Of a stretch of DNA of 64,000 bases, positions 52,441 to 63,457 are shown piece by piece. The DNA is taken from the NCBI GenBank assembly GCA_006535965.1, contig QEAR01000003.1, forward strand, positions 604,438 through 668,437, read 5' to 3'. Source of the DNA: Spizellomyces sp. 'palustris'. Its lineage: Eukaryota > Chytridiomycota > Chytridiomycetes > Spizellomycetales > Spizellomycetaceae. The notes under the pieces were generated by a model. It searched no databases. It was given only the letters and a program-made list of their open reading frames with translations, and was not told where the DNA came from. The position numbers and the translations under genes were made by a program. How positions within the stretch are numbered: position 1 is the stretch's first letter; every line of letters starts with the position of its first letter.

Positions 52441-52496
52441 ATTCCCTTTAGAAATCTATTTATGCATCACAAACTATAGACGCTGTGGTTACAGTT

Positions 52497-54156
52497 ATGG
52501 CGGAACCCATGGAAAGCGCGTTCGCAACGGACGTGCATGGACATTCAAAGCTAGGAGTTGACTTTGCGGCGGGCATTGTTGGGGGTACGTCGGTGCTTGC
52601 CAATCTCGCGAAACTTGGTGAAAGACAAGGTCAAATGTCTGATGTCTTGCTTTGCGCTGGTGTACTCTGTCTGTCTGCAGGGTAAGTATTGCATGTTACG
52701 GGCGAAGGTCTGAGAAATAGAGCGAATGCTAAAATCTTTGGATGCAGGTGCGCGGGAGTTTTGGCAGGGCATCCACTGGTATGCTTTCCGCAATGTCCAG
52801 GTTTTGCGCGTTTTATGTCTGCTCCGCTGAAATGCTCACCGCGGATAGTTGGTTTTTGTTTCGGGCATTATTAGGATACAATAAAGTGAGTGTTACCACG
52901 TTTGTGCGACTATACGTCGATAGGCGTGCGTTGATCCTAAGAGTATGTCCCATTGTTGCGTTTCAGAGTACGTTTGCAAAGTCAGGCGACGCAAGGTGCG
53001 AGATATCGAGGGACGATGCATTGTCTCACAAGCATAATTAGAGAAGAAAGGGTTCGTGATGCAAACATTGCATCCGTATCTCGGTCACCGCGTTATAACG
53101 TCCATTCTGAACAGATATACGGTCTCTATAAAGGCATGGCGTCCCCGCTAGTCGGAGTGGCGGTAATTAATAGGTACGCCCCAGCCACTTGGTGCGGATA
53201 GGCTCGTCTTTATTGATCGTTTGCAGTCTTCTCTTTGGCGTGTACGGGTTTTTTCTCCGACACCTCGGACCGGGGGAAAATGCGGTTTGGAGTATATTTC
53301 TGGCTGGCTCAGCTTCGGGTGCTGTCAATGCCTTCTTCAGTTGTCCAATGGAGCTAGGTAGGGAAAAACCGATATGCACGGGTCGCGGTAGTCATTTTTT
53401 ATGCTAATTCTTGTCATCGAGTACAGTAAAGATCCGTCTTCAAAATCAGCGAGGTACTTCTACGCTCCAAGGGCTAGTTCCTATATATAAGGGACCTGTG
53501 GATTGTATGCGACAGGTAGGAAAAGCGACATGTGAACTTTTTCGGCAGAAAACAGAAGACTGATCCGATCAGTGTCTCACAGATATATAGAACCAACGGG
53601 TTTGCAGGATTTTATCGTGGACTAGCGTGTACATTATGGCGGGAAACACCCAGCTATGGAGGTATAGCTATGGCAATGTGGTTCTGCTCATCAGAACGGA
53701 TGAGCACTGACGTGTTTTCGTTTGGATGGTAGCGTATTTTGCATCATATGAGATATTGTGCCGAATGATATTGCCTGAGGATGCGCCGACAAATGAGCCA
53801 TCGCCAAAATTATTGTTTGCAGGAGGCCTTGCTGGTGTGGTCGCATGGCTGGTTACATACCCATTCGATGTGGTCAAAACCCGCTTGCAGTCGGGTATGT
53901 TTTATCAAGCTGCTTGCGCGTCGCGAATGGCTCTCTCACGATCCCTTCAATTTTTGCAGTCGAACAAGAGACAAAACCACTGTACAAAGGCACGTTCCAC
54001 TGCATGCGAACCATTATCCGATCTGAAGGGTGGGGTGTGTTGTTTAGCGGATGGGGAGCGACAGCTATTCGTGCTTTCCCAACCAACGCAGCAACATTTT
54101 ATGCGGTATGCTGGGCAAAGAATATTTTGAACAATCTTGGATCGACCGACGGATAG
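52497..54156 (+). CDS. mitochondrial carrier family (SLC25) protein with one-nucleotide exon
   Basis: Exons 52497-52584, 52681 (one base), 52748-52778, 52875-52885, 52967-53051, 53115-53173, 53227-53357, 53427-53515, 53583-53661, 53733-53894 and 53960-54156; 310 residues, the usual carrier size. The three repeats carry the signature Px[DE]xx[KR]: HPLDTIKVRLQ, CPMELVKIRLQ and YPFDVVKTRLQ. Each is followed by Gly-rich and aromatic contact motifs (YGLYKGM, GFYRGL, VLFSGWG). The pattern resembles carnitine/acylcarnitine and basic amino-acid carriers; the substrate is not predictable here. The protein would sit in the inner mitochondrial membrane. If the segment 52585-52680 is not spliced, frame is kept and 32 residues are inserted in transmembrane helix 1 just before CAGVLAGHP, which would probably spoil it; the spliced form restores the canonical AGIVGGCAGVLAGHP. 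Confidence 0.88.
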
Positions 54157-54669
54157 CTGTGATGGGTGCAGTGTTTGATCACTGCATCCTGGTGGGAATT
54201 GAGATGAAGTCGGTGTAGATATCATCAATTGAAATAGACTAGCAGCGAACGCATCGAAAAAACCCTTTTGACGAACTTTGTTAAACTTATGGTTTGAAGA
54301 GCGCTGTCCTGGTCAGGTTCCATAACTGCATGCAAGAGCCTTACATTGATCAACAGAGGAAGAAGATTCAAATTTAATTACTCGTGTCGTGGTGGCTCTT
54401 TTTTTTTGGATATTGGATCTACTGTCAGGAATTAATGACGTAGACTATCTATTGAGGTCTAGCTTAACACGCCCGAATTCCTAGCTAGGTTCGCATCCTA
54501 CGTCGGTTGACCAGCAACCATCCTAGTGCTATGAACAACTATTAGTATCTACATAAGATCAAAGCCTCTCGAAGCCAAGCCTCTTGATCAAGAGAAGAGC
54601 GTTCATTGCGTCCAGAATGGATCCTAATTAAACGCAAAAGACATGAGGCTACCTGAAAACTGTAGGTAT
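54157..54669. other. intergenic region between convergent genes
   Basis: 513 bases between the carrier stop and the end of the small proline-rich gene. It contains a perfect 14-base palindrome (CTCTTGATCAAGAG) at 54581-54594 and AT-rich DNA, with no gene. Confidence 0.45.
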
Positions 54670-55301
54670 TTAAGCGAAAGTGCAGCATACCAAACTGTTT
54701 TTCTTCGCCCTTCTCTCGTTCGCAAACAGCTGCCTCATGGTGGTTTTGCCATCTTTCAACAACATTTGTCCACTCATGTTCCTCACAATTGTTTCTTCGA
54801 GCCCAGGTGGCGGTTTCATTTTCGATATGGGCTGAATTGGAGGCAGGGGCGATGACTCTCGTGGAGTCGAAGAAGCGTTCCGGAATAGAGGGTGGTGTTG
54901 AAGGGGGGGCAGGTGAACCGGTAACGATGTTAGAGGTGCTCTGGGTAGCGGCGGAAGATGTATGGGCAGCGGTTTATGGGATGTCACTGATGAACGCGAT
55001 GTTGCTGTGCGTAGGTTGGTTGTGGTCGGACGGGAAGATTGACGGGCGGGGATTGCTGATGGGTGGTTGAAGGTCATTGTATGCTGTTGAGGTGTGACCT
55101 GCGTTCGCTCCTGTGATGCATTCCGATGAGCAATCTAGTCCCTATGATACCCAATGCACGGCCACATACCCGCCTACTTGATTTCTCATCCTTCCTCTCC
55201 CTTTGCCATTCTCCTGATAAAGGCGGCAATCCATCTCCTACCGTCTGACTCTCAAATCGAGCAACTAGCGACGCAATCCGACCGGGTTGAGGAACAGGCA
55301 T
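54670..55301 (-). CDS. hypothetical small proline-rich protein
   Basis: Two exons on the minus strand, 55301-55170 and 55098-54670, joined in phase 0 by a 71-base intron (gtatgt...cgcag); 186 residues. The N-terminus MPVPQPGRIASLVARFESQ looks like a short conserved helix. The middle is Pro, Ser, Thr and Leu rich (HLPPLPRAPL) and probably disordered. Near the C-terminus a basic helical stretch (MRQLFANERRAKK) follows a PPPGLEE motif. I recognise no family. A further C-terminal exon is possible because the stop lies beside a donor-like gtatgc. The protein is supported by frame continuity across the intron rather than similarity. Confidence 0.5.
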
Positions 55302-55982
55302 TTGGCCTTCCTACAAAAAAGGAACGATGCTGCAGCGAGGACAGGAACAGTGGTTTATTTTCTTCTACTCCAGTCTCAAACCGTATTCCAGTTAATTCTT
55401 TACTTCAAATGCAATGTTATTTTTAGGTGACACCAACTATTTTTGATTAATCAAGGACTACCAGACAATGCCAACGATGCGTGCAAGAGCTGGGGAATAG
55501 AAATCAATATCCGCAAGCCACGCCAAGTTATACGGTTTTTGGAATGCGGCTGCCTTACTACACGGCGTGCCATAGGAAGGCACCAACAAGTCAAATTACC
55601 TTGTAAACTACGTTGACGTTTGGATGATACATGTCTGACATGATAAATATTGAGCGCTCGTCTCCATCGGAAAATAAGGTGATCTGCCGAATATTCATGA
55701 TCGAACGACAGATAAAGAATGAGGTCCTGAATGTAAGTAGTTGCCGATACTCAAGAACAACGACTTTTTAAAGTCTGTTCAACCATGCGACTCGCTTTAA
55801 CTTTGGCCAACAGTCAAAAACAACCCTGAAAGTCAACCGACACGACTAATTGATTACCTAATGTTCCTCACGTGAAGGCGATTCACACACAAACGCACCT
55901 GGGTGGTAGGCTCCGCGTCTCTGTTGACGGGGATCCTTGAGCAACCCTTCATCACGGCAATCTCTTGGTATATCGTTGTACG
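55302..55982. other. divergent intergenic region
   Basis: 681 bases between the starts of the small proline-rich gene and the FHA protein gene. No ORF or RNA gene is supported; it should carry both promoters. Confidence 0.45.
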
Positions 55983-58212
55983 ATGACTACCAAAAGCCGT
56001 CCAACAAGCGAAGTCTTTGGATCGGGCAGCCCAAATGGGAGTGTACGTCGGGAAGGTCCAGGAGACAGCACAACATCAAAGCAGCGAGGTATGGCGTCCG
56101 TCAGTGTCTTCCAAAAACATGACAGCCTTTTTGGAAGAGCAATAAAGGTTTATATTTACTCACAACGATCCTTTCTCCTCTTAAGCGACAAAAAGGGCTT
56201 TGAAGACTTTCAACTACTCCAACACGGCCCTGGCAAACACACCAACGTGCGTGCCTACCGTCGAACCCTGTTTACATAAAACTTGTTTGTTAACCTTGGT
56301 CATACTGATTTCAATTCAGTCTTGTTTTGGAGTCTCTGAACGACACTTTCACTGCAAAATCTCTCGACTTGTTTGAACCCATTAAGATTGGACGCAAAGT
56401 GAATCCCAAGAACGGACCAGAATCAACGAACGGCGTATTTGATTCAAAAGTCCTTAGCAGGAATCACGCCGAAATATGGTTTTCGGATAATAAGGTGCGG
56501 TTGGGTACAATTTCCACTTCGTTTTTCCTTTCTAGAAAATGGGACAACTCAGACTGGTCCTTTTCACAGGTGTGGATCAAAGATGTTAAATCCAGCAATG
56601 GGACGTTCGTTGACGGAAGACGATTAGGTGAAGAGGGCGTGGAAAGCGAACCGTTTGAGCTACACTCGGGCGCAAAATTAGAGTTTGGTATTGATATCAA
56701 TAATGAGGATGGGACTGGTATGAAGGTGTTGTTGGGCTGTTGCAAGGCACCAGCTAAGTCGTTGCCTTGTATCCAGTGATGTACAAGAAGGTTTCATGTA
56801 AAGTAACCATTCTACCGCCACCGCAATTGGGGACGCCGTCAACGCCCGCAGTGGAAACTGAGCCCGCTAAAATGTGAGATCAAGAATTCTCTGAATTTTT
56901 GGCTCTGGAGTCGTATCTCACCGGCAGTATGAGTATAGGACTGCCCCTACAGCTGCAAAAAAGGCAAAAGAGAAGGAGAACATCAATGCGATCCTTGAGG
57001 TACGCGTATATTGACATGAAACCATTCCGTGAGAAAGGAAAGCTGAGCCATGTAACTATGATAGCGAGAGTTGAAGCAAGCCGACGAAGTGCATGCCGAG
57101 CTTGAGCAATTAAGGGAAAAGTTGGATGTTTTGGAGACTCGCAAGTCGTCACCATTACCCTCGCAAGCAGAGCCGGTACCATCCACGGATCACTCTGCAG
57201 AGGTCTCTGCTGCCATCGCTACCGCAACAGCAGATATGCTACGCCAATTGGAAGAAGCTAGAGCGGAAGTGAAAACTTGGATGGATAAATACAATAGCAA
57301 TCTTCCCGGCTTACAAGAACGTGATGGATTGCAAGAGAAAGCGACGCACTTGGCTGCTGAGGTTGAGCGACTCACGAAGGAAAGCCAGGTCATTCAGACA
57401 TTACAAGAGAATGCGGAGCAGTGGAAGGAAAGAGCGACGAAAGCGGAGGCGGAAATTGTAGCGCTGAAAGAGGTATGTAGGGAGCAGCGCTTTCCCCAAA
57501 TTCTTACGCTTTAGCCCACACTCAACATTCGGATTTGATAACCACAGAGGGCCGCTGACGACTCAAAGGCCTCGAAGCAGACGCAATCTTCCTCTCAAAA
57601 GCTAAAAGCTCAGCTGGAAGCCGCTGAAAATCAGATTGCTCAATTGAAGCAAGAGAAGAGTGAACTGACTGCCAACACAGAACGCATCTCCACCGAACTA
57701 CAAACCCTGAAGAAAGATCTAACGACAACTCAAAAAGGTGCTGACGCGCAACGGAAGGAATACAACGAATTGGCAAAAGCCGTTGATGAACTCCGTGAGG
57801 CGAATCGACTGTTGAGAGAAGCGCAGTCCTCGCCGGTTACTTCTCCCGCTACGTCACCGGGTCCTTCACCCAGTAAAGAGCAGATTATCGGCCATCACCA
57901 CGGGCGCAAATCAGGCAGTCTTCGGAAGAGAGGCAAACAGGCAGAAGCATTGGCAGCGGCAGCGGCCATCGCGAATGAGGCAGAGAAAAAGGAGATTGTC
58001 CGCAACAGTTCACCAAAGAAGGAGCGGCGGTCACGTTATCAGGTCCGTCCTTGTCATATTTTACTGTGACCGTCATATTCTTACATCGCATCTACTTTCA
58101 GATGATGGCGATTATTGCGTTCAGTCTGCTGTCCGTAGGGGGTCTCGCGTATTTAAATGGATTTTTTGCACCAAACTCACCATTCCTTGCGGCCCTACGT
58201 GGGATGTGGTGA
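55983..58212 (+). CDS. SLMAP/Far9-like FHA-domain tail-anchored protein (STRIPAK component)
   Basis: Nine exons: 55983-56088, 56186-56246, 56320-56494, 56570-56717, 56777-56873, 56939-56999, 57065-57472, 57548-58042 and 58102-58212; 553 residues. The FHA domain spans about 60-180: LESLNDTFTAKSL, IKIGRKVNPKNGPE, FDSKVLSRNHAEIWF and VWIKDVKSSNGTFVDG. These include the phosphothreonine-binding Arg, Ser/Arg/Asn/His and Asn residues of the fold. A coiled coil (about 215-460) rich in Glu, Gln and Lys follows, then a Ser/Pro linker, a basic patch (KKERRSRY) and a C-terminal transmembrane helix (MMAIIAFSLLSVGGLAYL). This is the layout of SLMAP in animals and Far9/Far10/Vps64 in fungi, which anchor the STRIPAK phosphatase-kinase complex to nuclear-envelope, ER or mitochondrial membranes. 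The first two exons are least certain; the rest is firm. Confidence 0.86.
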
Positions 58213-58534
58213 TAGAAAACGTACCAACGTTCTTTTGTATATATTAATAATGGCCATGTGGCTCGAAGCTCAAAGCTTTTTGGAAAAATATATTCGTTGC
58301 ATTTCATAGCAAATGCAGCGTCTGTCCACAATTTACCAATGCGTGCTTAGAGTGATTGGACAATATAATGCTTTCACACTATAGAGTGACGCTGTCATAG
58401 TATGAAAATGCTTGAATTACACCAAAAACCTTTTATCTTTTAATGTACGTAGAAAGAACTGAAAAAGACAGCTATACATAAAAATGGGTGACAGCGGCAA
58501 TTCGCTACCGATCGACCCAGAAAAGTCATCGCGG
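58213..58534. other. intergenic region between convergent genes
   Basis: 322 AT-rich bases between two convergent gene ends, nothing recognisable. Confidence 0.4.
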
Positions 58535-59329
58535 TCACATGCATCGAGCATGCTGCGCACCAACGGAAGGGATACCAGCCACCTCACATAACCTATCAAC
58601 CTCCTCAACTAGACTCTGGACCCTTTTCACCAACACCTTTTTGCGTGTCCGAATGATCTCAACAGCCTGGTCCATGATTTTTATAACATCGGGATCTATT
58701 TCTACTGTTTCGTCCAAAGGCACATCTGATGAAATGTAGGGTAGTACGATAATATCCTGTGGACTGACGGTGTCGAGCTTTTCAAGGAGACGTACAAGCT
58801 GGTCGTCTATTTCGTGGAGGCGGCGGTCGACGGTGGATGTATTCATAAGAGGTATTAGCGGGGACATTGTGATGATGGTTGTGGAGGATGTTGGAGATGG
58901 GAGAGATGTCAAACTGGTAGCAGACAAGGGACTGTCTGGAGCGCTTGCTTTTTTCGTCTGAGTGGCGACTCGCAACTTCTTTTCTACGCTGGTTCTTTGT
59001 CCCCGCTTTTTGGTTTGTCGAGATTCTGTAACTTGGAATGCACCTGTGGCTAACGCAGCCTCTGCCGCGGGAGCCACACCGTCCAATGCTTCACAAACAG
59101 TCTGAATCTGGGGCTCTACAATATCGACGCATTCTGCCTCGATACCCCTCAAAACATCCAACACCCTCCGTTTCCGTGCTCTCAATTCTCTCCGAGATGC
59201 TGTCGAGTTGTGATCTCTGATCAGGTATCTGGTGACGTAGGTGACTGCCACGCCTGTTGCCACTGTGCATGCTACTCCAACAGCAATTTTAAGGGAGAGA
59301 TGAAGAAGCGGATGGTCGAACGCGCTCAT
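58535..59329 (-). CDS. Snl1-like membrane-anchored BAG-domain protein
   Basis: One uninterrupted frame of 264 residues. A hydrophobic helix at about 10-35 (LSLKIAVGVACTVATGVAV) is followed by basic residues, so the body should face the cytosol from an ER or nuclear-envelope membrane. A charged linker and a Ser/Thr/Pro stretch lead to a C-terminal helical bundle: RRLHEIDDQLVRLLEKLDTV and IIRTRKKVLVKRVQSLVEEVDRL. The last helix fits the final helix of BAG domains, which binds the ATPase domain of Hsp70. The layout (one N-terminal membrane helix plus C-terminal BAG domain) is that of yeast Snl1, linked to nuclear-pore integrity and ribosome contact. The BAG assignment is from pattern only. It lies head to head with the 3-hydroxyisobutyrate dehydrogenase gene. 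Confidence 0.65.
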   Translation of the reverse strand: MSAFDHPLLHLSLKIAVGVACTVATGVAVTYVTRYLIRDHNSTASRRELRARKRRVLDVLRGIEAECVDIVEPQIQTVCEALDGVAPAAEAALATGAFQVTESRQTKKRGQRTSVEKKLRVATQTKKASAPDSPLSATSLTSLPSPTSSTTIITMSPLIPLMNTSTVDRRLHEIDDQLVRLLEKLDTVSPQDIIVLPYISSDVPLDETVEIDPDVIKIMDQAVEIIRTRKKVLVKRVQSLVEEVDRLCEVAGIPSVGAQHARCM

Positions 59330-59749
59330 TTGGGATGGTAATGATGCGCAGATGTGATTGAGAGGTCCGAGTGGATTTTACCGTAGTAGGGGCTGTGGCA
59401 TGAGACGGGTAGGGTACGCCGACAATCGAGCGGTGAGTCAGGAAAGCGACGAAGACCGCAGCGAAATTGTCCAGAGATTCCCCGTCTCAGCGGAAATCTT
59501 CGTTGCTCAACAAGGCGGATTCCGGCGATGCCCGCTATCAAGTCTTTTGTTGAGCAAGTTGCACTTTTTTGGAGTTTTGATCATGTAAGCACAAGCCACA
59601 CCTGACGCAGCCTGGCGGTGTTGTTGAGTGTGCTTTTAACAGCCCTTGTGCCATCTTGACTTTATTTTCGTCGTTGGCCCGTAACCCGTTAGTTCTACTG
59701 CTTTTTCCTTCTGTCCGTTCTGGATATTTATGCAGGAGTCTTGAGAACC
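59330..59749. other. bidirectional promoter region
   Basis: 420 bases between the starts of the BAG-protein gene and the dehydrogenase gene. No TATA box is placed convincingly and no ORF is supported. Confidence 0.4.
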
Positions 59750-60891
59750 ATGTTTCATATCGGCTACATTCGCGTTCCCCGCTCCACATGGTCGGTTGGA
59801 AGGAGGTTTTACTCGTCGGGTGAGGTTGTCGTATTGTAAACTTTTTACCAAACCAGGTCGACTGACGCCTATCGATGAACTTATAGAAATTCAGAAAAAG
59901 GTGGATACAAAGTCTACATACTTGTCAATGTCCAAAGTGTCTAAATTTTCACTGTTGCCTTCTGCAGACCATTGGCTTTATCGGCTTGGGTCAGATGGGC
60001 TATCCAATGGCACAGAATCTCCATAAAGCGACAAAGAGCACTCACAGATTTATCATTTACGACAATAATGCGGGCGCTACGACAAAGTTTACTAGCTCCA
60101 ATTCTGACACAAAAGCAGTGTCAACCCCTCGAGATGTTGCTGCAGAATCGGACATTGTTTTCACCATGCTCCCGGCCTCAGCGCATGTTCGCGCCGTTTA
60201 TGAAGGCTCTGACGGTGTTCTAGAAGGGGTTACTCCTGGTGTTGTATGTGTTGACTGCAGTACGATCGATGTGCGGACGGCGCGGGACGTCGCCAAGAAT
60301 GTGGAAGCCAAGCAGGCCGTCATGTTGGATGCACCTGTATCGGGCGGCACACCTGCAGCTCAAAATGGAACACTGACGTTCATGGTTGGAGCGCCCCAAA
60401 GCCAGTTTGAAGGTGTCAAAGAGTTTCTGCAGAAGATGGGCAAGAATGTCTTTTATTGTGGCGAGAACGGGACTGGGCAAGCCGCGAAGATCTGCAATAA
60501 TATGATGCTCGGCATCTGCATGGTGGGAGCATCTGAGACGTTTAACTTAGGACTCCGCCTTGGCCTTGAACCTGAACTGCTGAACAAGATATTGAACACG
60601 AGTTCTGGCCGATCATGGAGTACAGATACGTATCACCTGGTTCCAGGGTTGAATCCAAATGTGCCAGCAAGTAAAGATTACGAGGGGGGATTTGGGGTTT
60701 CTCTGATGGCAAAAGACTTGGGACTGGCGGTATCAGCTGCCACCGAAGTAAAGAGTTCCGTTATGTTGGGTTCCGCCGCGGAGCAAATGTACAAGATTAT
60801 TGCTGGAACAGAAGGGTATGAGAAGAAGGACTTTTCCGTCGTATTCCGATGGCTAGGTGGGGAGAAGATTGGAAAGGGAAAAGGAAAGTGA
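59750..60891 (+). CDS. HIBADH: mitochondrial 3-hydroxyisobutyrate dehydrogenase
   Basis: Two exons, 59750-59824 and 59968-60891; 332 residues, close to the human enzyme. The N-terminus (FHIGYIRVPRSTWSVGRRFYSSG) is basic and Ser-rich without acids, a mitochondrial presequence ending at a typical RRFYSS site. GFIGLGQMGYPMAQNL starts the NAD-binding Rossmann fold. DAPVSGGTPAAQNGTLTFMV is the substrate-binding motif of the beta-hydroxyacid dehydrogenase family, and GQAAKICNNMMLG carries the catalytic Lys. GGFGVSLMAKDLGLA lies near the C-terminus. The enzyme oxidises 3-hydroxyisobutyrate to methylmalonate semialdehyde in valine breakdown. The donor at 59825 was chosen in phase 0; a nearer gtgagg at 59820 would shift the frame. 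Confidence 0.93.
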
Positions 60892-61320
60892 TAAAGGATG
60901 GCTGGAAGAATGGATACGTGGTTTACGGGTGCTCTAGAATCTGCCTATAGCATCTCTGGTGATCTCCCATAGAAGACTACAGTTTTGGGTATTAAGCTGC
61001 TCTCTTACAGTCTAAATTGCAAGCCTCTGTCGATGGCGACCTTCATACATCTGCATTTTGTCATTTCACGTATGGTGCACTTTCCTGAAGACGTCAAGAT
61101 AGTCAAATTGCGGAGCAACCTCTCAATTACCAGGCCAGATGCTTTCTGATCGTCCTAGTAGAGAAACACAGGTAATGATGTATGGCGGCTGTGTAGTTGA
61201 TTTTACCCTTTTCGTGACTGTGCATTCAAATGTTAGGTAGTCTAGCTAGCTATTGGCGAGACCTTCGAGTCTGAACACCGAACAAGATCACCAATCGAAC
61301 ACGACAGAATCCTGCACACA
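60892..61320. other. intergenic region upstream of prefoldin gene
   Basis: 429 bases between two plus-strand genes, with no recognisable feature apart from AT-rich stretches. Confidence 0.4.
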
Positions 61321-62149
61321 ATGTCACAGCAACAGCAACAGATTGATCCCATGCAAATCCCGCTGCCTCAACTGAAGGCTATGCACAATACCATTGGCGA
61401 GGTATTTTCCACGTCCAAACCCGTTCCAGATCCTCCCGGCTGATCATAAGCGACATCCGAACACTGCACGTGTAGGAAATTGAGACGTTCACAAACTCTT
61501 TTGCGCAACTCAAACAAGTCCATGCCAAGTATAATGACTGTATGGAGAGTCTTGGATATATGACACCAAAGAGTGAAGGTATGGAGTGCAATGAAAGCAG
61601 GATCGTTTCGAAAGATTCACCATATTGTGTCTCTCAACTCAGGGAAAACGCTCCTCGTGCCGCTTACAAGTTCAATATCCTTCAACCTTTATGCTTTGAT
61701 TATTTTTGAAGTCGTTTAGCAATGTGCTGTGTCCTTAACTGCTTCCACACTTGTATGTACCAGGAGAGCTCACAGACTTTGAAAACGTGCTACTGGATGT
61801 AGGAACCGGGTATTATCTCGAAAAGGTACCTAAATTTTCAACCATAGATCCATGTTTGTGTATCTAATTATCGAAATTTGGTTAGCCAATCCCGGAAGCA
61901 AAGGACTATTATAAACGAAAGATCGAATATGTCAAGAGTAACCTTGATAAACTGCAGGAAACTATCAATGATCGCCGACAGCGGTATGGAGGTATGTTTT
62001 CAAAGCGTTCCGATCTTCACAGAGATTTGAACCTTCTGGAAGTGCCTTCTCACGTACTTGTTTCCTTTGCAGATTTGACAGATTTGATCAATTTGAGGGT
62101 AGCGTTGCTACAGAAGGAGCAAGGGCAGGCTGGGAAGGCCCAGGCTTAG
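61321..62149 (+). CDS. PFDN5: prefoldin subunit 5 (Gim5), with a probable U12-type AT-AC intron
   Basis: Six exons: 61321-61401, 61476-61578, 61643-61674, 61751-61825, 61886-61991 and 62073-62149; 157 residues, the normal size. A Gln-rich start is followed by a first coiled-coil helix (FTNSFAQLKQVHAKY), the beta-hairpin core GKTLLVPLTSSLYVPGEL and DVGTGYYLEKP, and a second coiled-coil helix (YYKRKIEYVKSNLDKLQ). Prefoldin is a six-subunit cytosolic co-chaperone that hands unfolded actin and tubulin to the CCT chaperonin. The third intron has no GT-AG solution that keeps the invariant TSSLYVPG. Using the bases ATATCC as donor and CAC as acceptor keeps it exactly, and a perfect U12 branch sequence lies 12 bases upstream of the acceptor. 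Confidence 0.93.
61675..61750 (+). other. U12-type (AT-AC) intron in the prefoldin 5 gene
   Basis: 76 bases. The 5' end reads ATATCCTTC (U12 consensus ATATCCTT), the branch region TCCTTAAC at 61732-61739 equals the U12 branch consensus, and the 3' end is CAC followed by TTG. All three minor-intron signals are present together, and only this splice gives the conserved protein sequence. Confidence 0.85.
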
Positions 62150-62467
62150 TATATGTAAAGCTGTATAATATATATCCTAGAAGCGACAATGAGCAAGAGA
62201 TGTTCCGGGGTTTGAGCAATAGGGTCGGGAAGGAAGTCCAAACCACTGACAAAAGATTGCCGTATAGTGTGAGTTGACTGGAATACATCGTGTACGAGAT
62301 CTCTACTCGAGTTGTTCGCTTCTCATCCAGGCGACCGAAATGAATATATTGAAACAGATTTGTATGATTATTGAAAAGGAAATCAAAGTGCTCTAAGAGT
62401 ACTAAAGGCATTAAACTAAAGTATAATACAGGAATTACTGGAATATCGTGAAACTAAACTTGAGGTC
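62150..62467. other. intergenic region between convergent genes
   Basis: 318 bases with no supported feature; presumably two polyadenylation regions. Confidence 0.4.
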
Positions 62468-63457
62468 CTACCCCTCTTGTCGGGGTACGACTTTGACGGA
62501 CAACATCAACCCATCTCCATCGGGAGTAATCAGGACGTCCGATGGCCCTGTTTCATCATAGTCGGAATGCCGTCGGCTAGCGGGCGAATCCAAAAGGACG
62601 ACATGTAGTTCAGGTTCGGAAGGGGCCGATTCGCCAAGACCGTAGCGAGGGTGTACCGCAACATTTCCCGCTCCCAGAATTTGGAAGCGAACATTTTTGG
62701 GTGCCCTGGCATTCCATTCTACCAGTATCCGATTGACCTCCGACTGAATTGGCATCAAGGGCTTAGTAATTATACGACCGCTTCCTCAAGGCTCATCTGT
62801 GCCACTCACCTCAACCGTATCCAAAAGATCAGCAAACCATGCTCGAGCAAGTATAGGTTGAAGTGCCCATAGAGACACCGTCAGTGCTACACAAATCCCA
62901 ACCGCCCAATACGTATTTTCTTTGATCGCTAACCACAAACTCAGCGCGCATACAAAGGCACCGAACGCCGCCAACAAAAGACAAAATCCGACGTATTTAC
63001 TACGTCGACGATCATGCGCCGATCGAAGGAGAGCATTTAGAGCGGCAACATGGGAGCGGTAGAGAGGGGAAGGAAGGGTATCTTCAAGAGGTGACGGTAG
63101 GTCAAACGAGAACGTTGGCGGTGTGGTAAATGCGGCAGGGGTGTTTGGATATACGACAGTCGCGGCACCATCACCAGTTATTATTCGTTGTGGGGCACGA
63201 CGGGGAGGTCTTCTTGGCTGTTTTCATTGGCATGGACAAGAAATGACACTGCGATCTCAATAATTGGACATTGTGTGGAAATTGCACTGTTTTGAACTCA
63301 CCTGCTCGCTCCCCAAAAGCGGTGCAAACTCCAACCTATCGCTCGCCTCATCCTCACCCACACCGAAATGCTCCAAAAACCTTTGCCAGCTTTTTGGGCG
63401 TTCGCGCTGTGGCATGTTGGGATGAGGGCCAGCGGGTGGTGGCGGGAGGTCGACCAT
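62468..63457 (-). CDS. unrecognised two-pass membrane protein
   Basis: Three exons on the minus strand: 63457-63302, 63217-62810 and 62761-62468, all joined in phase 0; 285 residues. The N-terminus is Pro-rich (MVDLPPPPAGPHP), then a charged segment with WQRFLEHFGV. A basic linker (HDRRRSKY) precedes two hydrophobic helices, about 128-150 (VGFCLLLAAFGAFVCALSLWL) and 156-178 (YWAVGICVALTVSLWALQ), with a short loop. The C-terminal 100 residues are soluble with IQSEVNRILVEWNARAPKN and a Ser/Asp-rich tail. Two close helices followed by EWNAR resemble the layout of the Spo7/NEP1-R1 lipid-phosphatase regulators, but the similarity is too weak to name it. The ATG at 63457 was preferred over an upstream GTG. 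Confidence 0.6.

Larger units (their letters stand above)
49745..52496. other. 2.75-kb gap with promoter-like elements, a duplicated block and coding-like fragments
   Basis: No complete gene is assigned. From left to right it holds an inverted E-box pair (50014-50068), a TATAAATA box (50081), a possible splice donor AAG/GTAAGG at 50166, two diverged copies of a block of about 180 bases (50189-50364 and 50463-50649) and several minus-strand coding-like fragments (about 51240-52440). The latter are described separately. Confidence 0.5.
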
